A stretch of DNA of 64,000 nucleotides from Mycolicibacter sinensis (GTDB lineage Bacteria; Actinomycetota; Actinomycetes; Mycobacteriales; Mycobacteriaceae). The position numbers and the translations under genes were made by a program. Location: the NCBI RefSeq assembly GCF_001667945.1, contig NZ_LZJK01000075.1:1-64000 (forward strand), given 5' to 3'. Of this stretch, positions 43,513 through 51,720 are shown piece after piece; the first letter of the stretch is position 1, and each line of letters begins with the position of its first letter. The notes beneath the pieces were generated by a model, which saw only the letters and a program-made list of their open reading frames with translations, had not been told where the DNA came from and did not search any database.

Positions 43513-45786
43513 TCACCCCGGTGGAAACGCTGGTGCGGGTGCCTGGCGGGGCCAACGATGCCGCCCCGTCGAACTGCTTTCCCGGATCTCGAACCGGCGG
43601 GCCAGCCACGCCAGCGGCGCGGGTGCCCACCAGTTCCACCGGCCCATCACATGCATGAAAGCCGGGACCAACACCATCCGAACCAGGGTGGCATCCACCA
43701 ACACCGCCAGCGTCAGGCCCAGGCCGAGCATCCGCATGAACGACACCTGCGCAGCGATCAACGCGGCGAACGAGATCGACATCACCAGTGCCGCGGCGGT
43801 GATCACCCGCGCGGTCCGGGCCACGCCCAGCGACACGCACTCGTCGTTGTCGGCGCGAGTACGCTCCGACGCCAGCCAGTACTCCCGGATGCGGGACACC
43901 AGGAACACTTCGTAGTCCATCGACAGCCCGAACGCGATGCAGAACAGCAACACCGGCATGTTGGCCACCAACGTCCCGGTGGGCGTTGTCCCCAATGCCC
44001 ACAGATGCCCGTCCTGAAATATCCAGACCAGCGCACCGAACGCGGCAACCAGCGACAACACATTGAGGATCAGGGCCTTGACCGGCAGCACCACGCTGCC
44101 GGTGAGCAGGAACAGCAGCGTGAACATGATCGCCGCGATCAGGCCCAGCACCACCGGCAGCCGGTCGGTGATCGCGCGCACGCTGTCGCGGTTGATCTGC
44201 GCCAACCCGGCCAGCTGCACCGGCCGGTCGCCCGGCGTGGGCACCCGGTGCAGGTTGTCGAGCTGGGTGTCAGAGCGCTGCGAGAACAGCGGCGCGGTGC
44301 TGGCGACCGTCAAAAACGCGGTGTCCGGGTCGATTCCGGTGGCCGCAGCGGGTTCACCGACCCGGACACCACCGACAAAGGTGCCGGTCGGAGCCGACAC
44401 CGACGAGACGTCGGGCACCCGGGACAGCGCCGCGGCGTAGCGGCTGAGCTCGTCGGCCGGCACGCCGTGCAGGTCGGGAACGACGATCGGCACCGCCCGG
44501 TCGGAGTCGTCGGCGAACTCGTGGCGTAGCGCGTCACCGACCTGATGCGCCGACGCCGACCGCGGCAGCACCCGGTCATCGGGGTAACCCCATTTCACCG
44601 CGAGGAACGGCAACCCGACCGCCACCAGGACCGTCACCACCGTTAGGCCGATCGGCACCGCGCGTCGTGTCACGAATTTCGTTGACCGGTACCAGAACCC
44701 CAGCTCGACCGGGCGCACGGGCGGCGCAGGCCGGCGCAGCAGCCGGCGGGCGGGCCGGCGCACGTCGAGTGCGTCCAGGCGCGGGCCCAGCATCGCGATC
44801 GCCGCCGGGGTCACCACGATCGCCGCGAGCGCCACGAAGGTCACCGTCGCCACCCCGGCGTAGGCGAACGACTTCAGAAAGTACATCGGAAACAGCACCA
44901 TGACCGCCATCGACAGCGCGACCGTGCATGCCGAGAACAGCACGGTGCGACCGGCGGTGGTCATGGTCGCGATCAGCGCCCGATCCGGGCTAACACCGTC
45001 GGCCAGCTCATCGCGGTAGCGACTGATGATCAGCAGTGTGTAGTCGATCGCCAGCGCCAGGCCCATCGCGGTGCTGAGGTTCAGGGCGAAGATCGAGACG
45101 TCGGTGACCAGCGTGATCAACCGCAGCACCGCCATCGCCCCGACGATCGCCAGCCCACCCAGGGCCACCGGCAGCGCCGCGGCCAGCAGGCCGCCGAACA
45201 CCCACGCCAGCACCGCGAAACTCAGCGGGATCGCGATCGACTCCATCAGCAGCAGGTCGTGTTCGTTCTGGTGGTTGATCTGCGCGTACACCATCGCGCC
45301 GCCGCCGGCGCGCACCGTGACCCCGTCGCGGTCGTGGGCGAGCTGATCGGCCAGGATGCGGGCATATTTCTGGGCGTCGTTCTCGCCGCCTTTGAGGTTG
45401 GCCACGATCAGCCCGGAAGCACCGTCGGTGCTGAGCAGCCGGGAGGTGGCCGACGCCGGCCCGGCCCACGGCGAGGTGACGTTGTAGACGAACGGCGAGC
45501 GTTGCAGCTGCTCGGCGATTTCGGTGCCGACCGTGCGGGCGGGTTCGGTGGTGGCGCCACCGGGTGCACTGACCTGGAGCAGCAGCTGCTGGTCGCTTTG
45601 GCCGAACCGGTCGGTCAAGGTCCGGGTGGCCTGGGCCGACTCGGAGGTGGGGTCTTGGAAGCCGCCCGCGGACAGCTTGTCGGCCACCGGGATGCCGAAG
45701 ACCGCGGCGGCGATCAGCACCACGGCGGCCCCGGCGAGGACGCGTCGCGGAACGGCGAGGGCCAGCAGTGCGATCCGGTGCAGCAC
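43513..45786 (-). CDS. MmpL/RND-family lipid transporter
   Basis: A 757-residue RND transporter with two sets of helices, each following a large periplasmic loop. Motifs: LNLSTAMGLALAIDYTLLII and AFGLSMDYEVFLVSRIREYW, the two proton-relay segments of actinobacterial MmpL proteins. The open frame extends to 45876, but a SigL promoter covers 45848-45875, so translation must start later. GTG 45786 with GGAAGG 8 bp upstream fits. It is divergent from the T3PKS gene, with matching promoters, and probably exports that pathway's lipid. Confidence 0.9.
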   Translation of the reverse strand: MLHRIALLALAVPRRVLAGAAVVLIAAAVFGIPVADKLSAGGFQDPTSESAQATRTLTDRFGQSDQQLLLQVSAPGGATTEPARTVGTEIAEQLQRSPFVYNVTSPWAGPASATSRLLSTDGASGLIVANLKGGENDAQKYARILADQLAHDRDGVTVRAGGGAMVYAQINHQNEHDLLLMESIAIPLSFAVLAWVFGGLLAAALPVALGGLAIVGAMAVLRLITLVTDVSIFALNLSTAMGLALAIDYTLLIISRYRDELADGVSPDRALIATMTTAGRTVLFSACTVALSMAVMVLFPMYFLKSFAYAGVATVTFVALAAIVVTPAAIAMLGPRLDALDVRRPARRLLRRPAPPVRPVELGFWYRSTKFVTRRAVPIGLTVVTVLVAVGLPFLAVKWGYPDDRVLPRSASAHQVGDALRHEFADDSDRAVPIVVPDLHGVPADELSRYAAALSRVPDVSSVSAPTGTFVGGVRVGEPAAATGIDPDTAFLTVASTAPLFSQRSDTQLDNLHRVPTPGDRPVQLAGLAQINRDSVRAITDRLPVVLGLIAAIMFTLLFLLTGSVVLPVKALILNVLSLVAAFGALVWIFQDGHLWALGTTPTGTLVANMPVLLFCIAFGLSMDYEVFLVSRIREYWLASERTRADNDECVSLGVARTARVITAAALVMSISFAALIAAQVSFMRMLGLGLTLAVLVDATLVRMVLVPAFMHVMGRWNWWAPAPLAWLARRFEIRESSSTGRHRWPRQAPAPAFPPG

Positions 45787-45847
45787 GTCAGCAACCTTCC
45801 GCCGAAATGGTCGACGAGAGGTGCCGCTGGCACCCCCACCGAACAGT

Positions 45848-45875
45848 GACACGAATCGGGGGCCGGTACGGTTCA
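45848..45875 (-). promoter_or_regulatory. SigL-type promoter for mmpL
   Basis: On the minus strand TGAACC (45875-45870), exactly 16 bp, then CGTGTC (45853-45848): a perfect match to the reported mycobacterial SigL consensus TGAACC-N16-CGTGTC. The start point would be near 45841, giving a leader of roughly 55 bases before GTG 45786. Confidence 0.85.
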
Positions 45876-45991
45876 CCGCTCAAACCCGGCACCGGACGCG
45901 CGCAGCCGCCGGATGGCCGGGCACGCGCCCGCCTTTCAGCGACAAGTTCCGCCAAGTCGCTGTCGCCGCAACAGGTGTCGCGCGGCACCGT

Positions 45992-46019
45992 TGAACCGCA
46001 GCACCGCCCGCACCGTGAC
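45992..46019 (+). promoter_or_regulatory. SigL-type promoter for the type III PKS operon
   Basis: TGAACC at 45992-45997, 16 bp, then CGTGAC at 46014-46019, one base from the SigL consensus. The ATG of the synthase begins 8 bp after the -10 element, so the mRNA would start at or very near the ATG and be leaderless. It mirrors the divergent mmpL promoter 117 bp away. Confidence 0.82.
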
Positions 46020-46026
46020 TCTCGAC

Positions 46027-47067
46027 ATGAACAACACCCCGACCGTGGCCGCTGTGGCCGTCGAATTCCCGCCCCACCAAAGCAGCCAAGCCCAGGTGAT
46101 GGCGGCCCTGTCCGATTTCGCCGGACCGGAGTTTGCGCGGTTCACCGCGAGCAGCGGCGTCTCGAGACGTCAGCTGGCGCTGCCGCTGTCGCGCTACCCC
46201 AAGCTCAGTGGCTTCACCGAAGCCAACGGCGCCTACCTCGACATCGCGCTCGACCTGAGCGAACGCGCGTTGCAGTCGGCCCTGGATCGGGCCGGTCTGG
46301 TCGCCTCCGACGTCGACGTGGTGTTCTCGACCACGGTCACCGGGCTGGCCGTTCCCTCCCTGGAGGGGCGGCTGGTGACGCGGATGGGACTCCGGGCCGA
46401 CGTCAAACGCATCCCGATGTTCGGTCTGGGGTGTGTCGCCGGCGCGGCGGGCCTGGCCCGGGTGCACGACTACCTGCGCGCCTTCCCCGAAGATGTGGCG
46501 GTGCTGCTGGCGGTCGAGCTGTGTTCGTTGACGGTGCAGCGCACCGATCATTCGATCGGAAACCTGGTGGCCTCCAGCCTGTTCGGCGACGGTGTCGCGG
46601 CCGTCGTCGCGACGGGCAGCGGCCGGGCACCGGCCGGGCCGAAGGTGCTGGCGACGCGGAGCCGGACCTATCCCGACACCGAGGAGATCTTGGGCTGGAA
46701 CATCGGCAGCGACGGTTTTCGTATCGTGTTGTCCGTCGAGATCGCCACCGTCGTCGAGAAATACCTCGGTGACGACGTCCGCGACTTCCTGGCCGACTAC
46801 GGCTTGGTGACCGAGGACATCTCCACCTGGATTGTGCACGCTGCCGGCCCGAAGGTGATCGACGCGGTCGAACAGGTGCTGGATCTTCCCCCGGATGCGC
46901 TCGACCGCACCCGAAACTCGTTGCGCGACCACGGCAACCTGTCTTCGGTCTCGGTGCTGGACATCCTGCACGACACCGAAACCGACCCGCCGGCGCCGGG
47001 CTCGATCGGCCTGATGATCGCGATGGGGCCGGGGTTCTCCGCCGAACTCGTGCTGCTGAGCTGGTAG
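46027..47067 (+). CDS. type III polyketide synthase (chalcone-synthase fold, Pks10-like)
   Basis: A 346-residue homodimeric ketosynthase that would extend a fatty-acyl-CoA starter with malonyl- or methylmalonyl-CoA to an alkylpyrone or alkylresorcinol. The catalytic triad is intact: Cys136 in MFGLGCVAGA, His271 in WIVHAAGPKVID, Asn304 in DHGNLSSVSV. ATG 46027 is directly after a SigL promoter. It heads an operon with an ICMT-like methyltransferase and an FAD oxidoreductase. Starter and product cannot be told from sequence. In M. tuberculosis the SigL-controlled type III PKS is pks10. Confidence 0.94.
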   Translation: MNNTPTVAAVAVEFPPHQSSQAQVMAALSDFAGPEFARFTASSGVSRRQLALPLSRYPKLSGFTEANGAYLDIALDLSERALQSALDRAGLVASDVDVVFSTTVTGLAVPSLEGRLVTRMGLRADVKRIPMFGLGCVAGAAGLARVHDYLRAFPEDVAVLLAVELCSLTVQRTDHSIGNLVASSLFGDGVAAVVATGSGRAPAGPKVLATRSRTYPDTEEILGWNIGSDGFRIVLSVEIATVVEKYLGDDVRDFLADYGLVTEDISTWIVHAAGPKVIDAVEQVLDLPPDALDRTRNSLRDHGNLSSVSVLDILHDTETDPPAPGSIGLMIAMGPGFSAELVLLSW

Positions 47068-47069
47068 CC

Positions 47070-47570
47070 ATGTACTACCTGCTGATCCTGGCGGTCGGCG
47101 CCGAACGCCTGGCCGAGCTGGTGGTGGCCGACCGCAACGCGCGCTGGGCATTCGCCCACGGCGGCACGGAGTTCGGTCACCGCCACTATCCGGTGATGGT
47201 CAGCATCCACGCGGCCCTGCTGTTCAATTGTGTGGTCGAGGTGGGGTTGCTGCACCGGCCCTTCATCCCAGCGCTGGGCTGGCCCATGCTCGCCGCCGCG
47301 CTAGCCAGCCAGGGGCTGCGGTGGTGGTGCATCGCGACCCTGGGCCGGCGTTGGAACACGCTGGTGATCGTGATGCCGCAGGCTCCGCTGGTCCGCCGTG
47401 GACCGTATCGGTGGTTGCACCATCCCAACTATGTGGCAGTGGTGGTCGAGGGGTTCGCGCTGCCGCTGGTGCACACCGCCTGGCTGACGGCGATCGGGTT
47501 CACCCTCGCCAACGCGGCGGTGTTGCGGGTGCGTATCCGGGTAGAGAACGCCGCCCTGGGGTACCGGTGA
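47070..47570 (+). CDS. isoprenylcysteine-carboxyl-methyltransferase-like membrane protein (Rv1139c-like)
   Basis: A 166-residue integral membrane methyltransferase with about four helices. The C-terminal RRGPYRWLHHPNYVAVVVEG is the ICMT/PEMT SAM-binding motif (R-G-P-Y-x-x-x-R/H-H-P-x-Y). The length equals Rv1139c, a SigL-regulated gene of M. tuberculosis. In Streptomyces a related SrsB methylates alkylresorcinols made by a neighbouring type III PKS, so O-methylation of the T3PKS product is likely here. ATG 47070 is 2 bp after the PKS stop. Confidence 0.92.
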   Translation: MYYLLILAVGAERLAELVVADRNARWAFAHGGTEFGHRHYPVMVSIHAALLFNCVVEVGLLHRPFIPALGWPMLAAALASQGLRWWCIATLGRRWNTLVIVMPQAPLVRRGPYRWLHHPNYVAVVVEGFALPLVHTAWLTAIGFTLANAAVLRVRIRVENAALGYR

Positions 47571-48583
47571 GCGCCACCGATGCTGACCTTCTGGTCGTCG
47601 GCGGCGGACCAGCGGGCCTGGCCACTGCGTTATATGCACGCCAGCACGGGCTTTCGGTGATCGTCGTCGAGCCGCGCGAGAACCCGATCGACAAGGCCTG
47701 CGGTGAGGGTCTGATGCCGGGCGGGCTGGCCGCCCTGACGTCGCTGGCGGTCGATCCGGCCGGTACGCCGTTGCGGGGCATCGCCTACCTGGACGAGCAG
47801 CGCCGGGTCGAAGCGCCTTTTCGCGACGGGCCGGGCCGCGGCGTGCGCCGCACCACCCTGCACGCCGCACTGGCCGATCAGGCCAAGCAGCACGACGTCG
47901 AATGGGTCCGCAAGCGAGTTGGCGTCGTCGACCAGGACGCCCGAGGAGTGACGGCGGGCGGGGTGCGCGGCAACTGGCTGGTAGCCGCCGATGGGCTGCA
48001 CTCCACCGTGCGCCGGACCGTCGGGATCGCGTGTGTGGCCGGCACGCCGCGGCGCTACGGGGTGCGGTGGCACTACCGGATCCCGGCCTGGTCGGAGTTC
48101 GTCGAGGTGCACTGGTCCCGGTGGGGTGAGGCGTATGTGACCCCGGTGGAACCGGATCTGGTGGGGGTGGCGATCCTCTCGCCGCATCGCCCACAACTTG
48201 AATGGTTCCCGCAGCTGGCGGCCCGCCTCGACGGTGCCGACCACGGACCGGCCCGCGGCTGCGGCCCGATGCGGCAACGGGTTTCGCGGCGGGTCGCCGG
48301 CCGGATACTGCTGGTCGGGGACGCCGCCGGCTACGAAGACGCGCTGACCGGGGAGGGCATCAGCCTGGCCGTCAAGCAGGCGGCCGCCGCCGTGGCCGCG
48401 ATCGTCGACGACGATCCGGCGGCCTACGAGCGGGCCTGGCCGGCGATCACCCGCCGCTATCGGCTGCTCACCCGGGCACTGGTGCGGGCCGGCGCGATCC
48501 CGCCGAGCCGACGGGCGCTGGTGCCGGCCTGTGCGCTGCTGCCCGGGGTGTTCGAACGCGCGGTACACCTGCTGGCGCACTGA
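47567..48583 (+). CDS. FAD-dependent oxidoreductase of the T3PKS operon (Rv1138c-like)
   Basis: A 338-residue flavoprotein of the GR2/geranylgeranyl-reductase-like class: DLLVVGGGPAGLATALYARQ (FAD motif), KACGEGLMPGGL, LVAADGLHSTVRR and the second FAD motif RILLVGDAAGYEDALTGEGI. The length is the same as Rv1138c, which in M. tuberculosis follows Rv1139c under SigL. GTG 47567 overlaps the ICMT stop by 4 bp. It probably hydroxylates or reduces the polyketide, as SrsC does in Streptomyces (inference). Confidence 0.92.
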   Translation: MSATDADLLVVGGGPAGLATALYARQHGLSVIVVEPRENPIDKACGEGLMPGGLAALTSLAVDPAGTPLRGIAYLDEQRRVEAPFRDGPGRGVRRTTLHAALADQAKQHDVEWVRKRVGVVDQDARGVTAGGVRGNWLVAADGLHSTVRRTVGIACVAGTPRRYGVRWHYRIPAWSEFVEVHWSRWGEAYVTPVEPDLVGVAILSPHRPQLEWFPQLAARLDGADHGPARGCGPMRQRVSRRVAGRILLVGDAAGYEDALTGEGISLAVKQAAAAVAAIVDDDPAAYERAWPAITRRYRLLTRALVRAGAIPPSRRALVPACALLPGVFERAVHLLAH

Positions 48584-48670
48584 GTGTCCGATCGAGGATG
48601 GACGCCACCGTCCGGGACACGCCGGCGCCGATCGGGACGCGCACCGCTGCATCGGGATAGTGGTGGACCT

Positions 48671-48821
48671 GCAGCCGGTGCCGGCGATGTCGATCCGGAG
48701 ATAGGCCGCGTCGTAGCAGGTTTGCGCCGTCGACGCCGAAGATGTGTCGCACTGGCGCCGCCGGCAGTTGGGTGACGATGTGGTCGACGACGGCGTAGTT
48801 CGGCGCGACCGGTATTGGTTC
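48671..48821 (-). pseudogene. relic of a thiamine-diphosphate 2-oxoacid decarboxylase N-terminus
   Basis: Immediately after the rslA stop, the minus strand reads NYAVVDHIVTQL, PAAPVRHIFGVDGAN, then after a one-base frame change CYDAAYLRIDIAGTG. Together these match the first 45 or so residues of ThDP-dependent decarboxylase/acetolactate-synthase-like proteins (DYIV-x2-L-x3-GV-x-HIFGVDGAN...YDA-x-YLR-x-DI-AG). No initiation codon, no cofactor domain and no remaining gene follow; the sequence runs into the 3' end of the FAD gene. I read it as the remnant of a deleted gene once downstream of rslA. Confidence 0.6.
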
Positions 48822-49509
48822 ACATGATGCGCTCTAGGAGCACCTTGCCGTTGTCGGCGGAAACCACTTGTACCGAGGCGATTTGGTCGCTTGGTGTCGA
48901 GATGCTGCCGGCCGGTGTGGCGGTGTGCCCAGGCTCGGCCACCCACGTCGCCAGACGGGTCTGGGTGCCGTCACGGTCGACGACGACCAGCGCCAAGGTG
49001 TCGTGGTGGGCGGTCACCGGGGCCAGGCAGACGCAGCTCAAGTCGATGACGCTGCCCCAGGGCATGCGGTTGACCGCGACCGTCGAGGCCAACGCGGTGG
49101 TGCCCACCTGCGTCATCGGCAACGACGCGTGCTGGGACGACGGCGAAGGATGACTGTCGATGCCGACCAGCACACCGATCCCCAACACAGCGGCCGCGGC
49201 ACTGGTTGCTGCCCAGGACATCAGGCGGGCCCGGCGGCGTCGTCGCCGCACCGTGCTCAGCAGTGACGGCAGCAGCTCCTCCGGCGGGTGCGCTACTACG
49301 GTGCCGTCGGCGATATCGGCCATCGTGGCGTGCTCAAGCTGGGAGAGCAGGGCTGGCACGCCGCTGATCTCGGCGACCGCGTCCCGGCATGCCGGGCAGC
49401 CGGTCAAGTGGTCCTCGAACTCGCGACGGTCGGCGGCGGACAGCGAACCCAGCACGTAGGCGGCGTCCCACATCGCGTACGGGTGGTCAGGCCTGGAATA
49501 CGCGGTCAT
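48820..49509 (-). CDS. rslA: membrane-anchored zinc anti-sigma factor RslA
   Basis: Anti-sigma partner of SigL. The 229-residue protein has an N-terminal zinc-binding anti-sigma domain, PYAMWDAAYVLGSLSAADRR with ligands His9, His34, Cys38 and Cys41 (HLTGCPACRD). A single helix spans about residues 96-117 (SWAATSAAAAVLGIGVLVGI), followed by an exported sensor domain. In M. tuberculosis RslA (Rv0736) zinc loss under oxidation releases SigL. ATG 49509 overlaps the sigL stop by 4 bp. Confidence 0.94.
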   Translation of the reverse strand: MTAYSRPDHPYAMWDAAYVLGSLSAADRREFEDHLTGCPACRDAVAEISGVPALLSQLEHATMADIADGTVVAHPPEELLPSLLSTVRRRRRRARLMSWAATSAAAAVLGIGVLVGIDSHPSPSSQHASLPMTQVGTTALASTVAVNRMPWGSVIDLSCVCLAPVTAHHDTLALVVVDRDGTQTRLATWVAEPGHTATPAGSISTPSDQIASVQVVSADNGKVLLERIM

Positions 49510-50039
49510 CGTGTCACCCCCATCTCCTGCAAAGCCAGTCGCAGCGCGCGCACCGCGTAGTGCAGGCGTGATTTCACCGTGCCCTCGGCGATCCCGAGGT
49601 CTTCGGCGACTTGTCCGGTGGTCCAGCCCCGGTAGTAGGCCCGCTCGATCACGGCCTGGTGGTCCGTCGATAAGTGGGTCATGGCGTCGGCGATCAACAT
49701 CCGGTCCAGGGCGGTGTCCACCTCGTCGCGGGTGGGTTGCTCGGGTGTGTCCGATTCGTCGAACACCCCGACGACGTTGCGGAACGCGGCGCTGCGTCGT
49801 TCATCGATGATCAGGTTGCGCGCGACGGTGCACAGCCAGGCCCGCGGTGACCGCTCGGCATCGCCGATGACCTCCGGGTGTTGCCAGGCCCGCAGCAGCG
49901 TCTCCTGCACGACGTCTTCGGCGCGGCTCCGGTCGCCGGTCAGGCGCAGCGCGTAGCGCCACAACACCGCGGCGTGCTCGTCGTAGAGCGTCTTCATCAG
50001 CGCGGCTTCAGGGTCCGGCGGGATACCGACTCGAGGCAC
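49506..50039 (-). CDS. sigL: ECF RNA polymerase sigma factor SigL
   Basis: A 177-residue ECF sigma factor, the length of M. tuberculosis SigL (Rv0735), and near-identical in many blocks. Region 2 is LYDEHAAVLWRYALRLTGD with AEDVVQETLLRAWQHPEVIG; region 4 is LSTDHQAVIERAYYRGWTTG and VAEDLGIAEGTVKSRLHYAV. A strong AGGAGGTGATC ribosome-binding site and its own SigL promoter precede it. It is the likely master regulator of four promoters in 45.8-52.1 kb. Confidence 0.96.
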   Translation of the reverse strand: MPRVGIPPDPEAALMKTLYDEHAAVLWRYALRLTGDRSRAEDVVQETLLRAWQHPEVIGDAERSPRAWLCTVARNLIIDERRSAAFRNVVGVFDESDTPEQPTRDEVDTALDRMLIADAMTHLSTDHQAVIERAYYRGWTTGQVAEDLGIAEGTVKSRLHYAVRALRLALQEMGVTR

Positions 50040-50061
50040 GGGTGATCACCTCCTGCCTAGT

Positions 50062-50089
50062 GACACGGGGTGCGCGCCCGCCGAGTTCA
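50062..50089 (-). promoter_or_regulatory. autoregulatory SigL promoter upstream of sigL
   Basis: On the minus strand TGAACT (50089-50084), 16 bp, CGTGTC (50067-50062): one base off the SigL -35 and a perfect -10. It lies 22 bp before the sigL start and 23 bp past the end of the carotenoid-oxygenase gene. The AGGAGG of sigL follows directly. Confidence 0.85.
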
Positions 50090-50112
50090 TGCGGCACCGC
50101 GTGCTAGGAGCA

Positions 50113-51720
50113 TCAGTCGGGGATCCAGTTCCCGTGGAATCCGTGCGGCACCCGGCGGGGCAGCCGCACCCGGGCGGCCGGTTTGGCGTCGAAGTCGGCA
50201 GCGTCGATGATCACCAGGTCGCTGCCGTTGCGCACCGGGTCGTAGACGTAGCTCAGATACCAGCCGGCCGATTCGTCGGCCTGTCCCGGCGCCGGCGCGA
50301 ACACCGCTTCGCCGGGCGCACCCGAGAGGCCGTTGACGCCGAACCGGTGGACCTGCGCGCCGCCGTGCGCCAGGTCGTAGCGGACCAGGCTGTCCTGGGA
50401 GATCGTGACGGCGTAGCGCGCGTCGGCACCGACCAACCGATCGTCGATGCGGGGGAACTCGATGTCGCGGTCATCGAGCTGGTCCTCGTCGACGACACCG
50501 GAGTCCAGGTGGATCGTCCAGCGCCACAGTGTGGCGTCGGTTTCGAAATCGCTGTTGTGTCGCCACATCTCCGGGTAACGGACCGCCTGCAGCACAATCG
50601 CATCACCCGAGGGCGTGTCGAACGCGTTGGCCAGATGGAAGACGTAGCACGGGTTGATGTCGAACCAGCGCACCGGACCGTAGGGGTCGTCGCGGCGCAG
50701 CACGCCCAGCCGGGCGCCGTAGTCGTCGTCCCAGCGGTAGGGCAGGTCGCGTTCGTAGCGGCCGGTGAGCGCGATCGCCAGGTTGAACACCAGCGGCAGG
50801 TCGAGGAACACGACATGCTCGGCGGTCAGGGCGAAGTCGTGCATCAGCGTCATCCCGGGCACATCGATCGGACGGCGGATGATCAGCTCACCGTCGGCGT
50901 TGGCGCGGTAGTAGTTGACGTGCGGGTCGAGGATGTCGCCGTGGCCGAAGAAATGCAGCTCGCCGGTGGCGGGACAGATCTTGGGGTGCGCGGCCATGGA
51001 ATCGGCCAGCTTCCCGGCGAAGTCGTAGACGCCCAGCGTGTGCAGGTCGTTGGTGATCTCATACGGCAGGGAGGATTCCATCAGCGCCAAGGTCTTGCCC
51101 GCGTGGCGGATCACGTGGGTGTTGGCCACGCTGGAGTGCAGGTTGCGGGTGCCGTCGGGGTTGTAGAGCGCCAGCGGCCGCTCGAAGCTTTCGGTGCGCA
51201 CCCACCGGTTGCGGTACCAAGCCGCCCGGCCGTTCTCCAGCCGGACCCCGTGCACCATGCCGTCGCCGGTGCACCAGTGCCCGCCCGCCGCGCGCGGGTT
51301 GGGTCCGTTGCGCAGATACCAGCCGTTCAACTCGGCGGGGATGTGGCCCTCGACGGGGAGGTCGAACGCGGTGAGCTCGTCGGGGACCGGCGCGTAGTTG
51401 CCGGTGCGGAAGATCGGGAAGACGGTCTCCGGCGGTTGCAGCACCGCGACCGGGGCGCTGGATTCCGCGCGCTCTGAGCCGCCGTGCGCGGCGACGGTGG
51501 CCAGCGGGCGGGCGCTTCGGTGAACGTCGTCGATGGCGGCGATGTCGTCGCGCGTCAACAACGACAGCAGCGCCGGCATCCCGGACAGCTCGGTGACGGC
51601 GTCGCGGCAGGACGGGCATTCGTCGAGGTGGTTTTCGAAGTCGCGGCGATCGGACTCCGATAGCGATCCCAGCACGTAGGCGGCGTCCCACATGGCGTAT
51701 TCGTGACGGGGGGTCGTCAT
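50113..51720 (-). CDS. fusion of an RslA-type anti-sigma zinc domain to a carotenoid cleavage oxygenase
   Basis: A continuous 535-residue frame. Residues 1-55 (EYAMWDAAYVLGSLSESDRR, HLDECPSCRD) are almost the same as the RslA anti-sigma domain and keep the zinc ligands His6, His31, Cys35 and Cys38. A 35-residue linker follows. Residues 95-535 are a carotenoid oxygenase (RPE65 family, Rv0654-like) with the four iron ligands His245 (AAHPK), His294 (MHDF), His362 (FHLANA) and His529 (GFHGNW). There is no transmembrane helix, so the anti-sigma part would be cytosolic. ATG or GTG 51720 overlaps the sigma-fragment stop by 4 bp. The operon has a SigL promoter. Confidence 0.9.
   Translation of the reverse strand: MTTPRHEYAMWDAAYVLGSLSESDRRDFENHLDECPSCRDAVTELSGMPALLSLLTRDDIAAIDDVHRSARPLATVAAHGGSERAESSAPVAVLQPPETVFPIFRTGNYAPVPDELTAFDLPVEGHIPAELNGWYLRNGPNPRAAGGHWCTGDGMVHGVRLENGRAAWYRNRWVRTESFERPLALYNPDGTRNLHSSVANTHVIRHAGKTLALMESSLPYEITNDLHTLGVYDFAGKLADSMAAHPKICPATGELHFFGHGDILDPHVNYYRANADGELIIRRPIDVPGMTLMHDFALTAEHVVFLDLPLVFNLAIALTGRYERDLPYRWDDDYGARLGVLRRDDPYGPVRWFDINPCYVFHLANAFDTPSGDAIVLQAVRYPEMWRHNSDFETDATLWRWTIHLDSGVVDEDQLDDRDIEFPRIDDRLVGADARYAVTISQDSLVRYDLAHGGAQVHRFGVNGLSGAPGEAVFAPAPGQADESAGWYLSYVYDPVRNGSDLVIIDAADFDAKPAARVRLPRRVPHGFHGNWIPD

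Noticed and set aside
45787..45876. mmpL start at 45876
   Set aside because: A perfect SigL promoter occupies 45848-45875, and these codons give a low-complexity Arg/Gly peptide. GTG 45786 has a proper ribosome-binding site.
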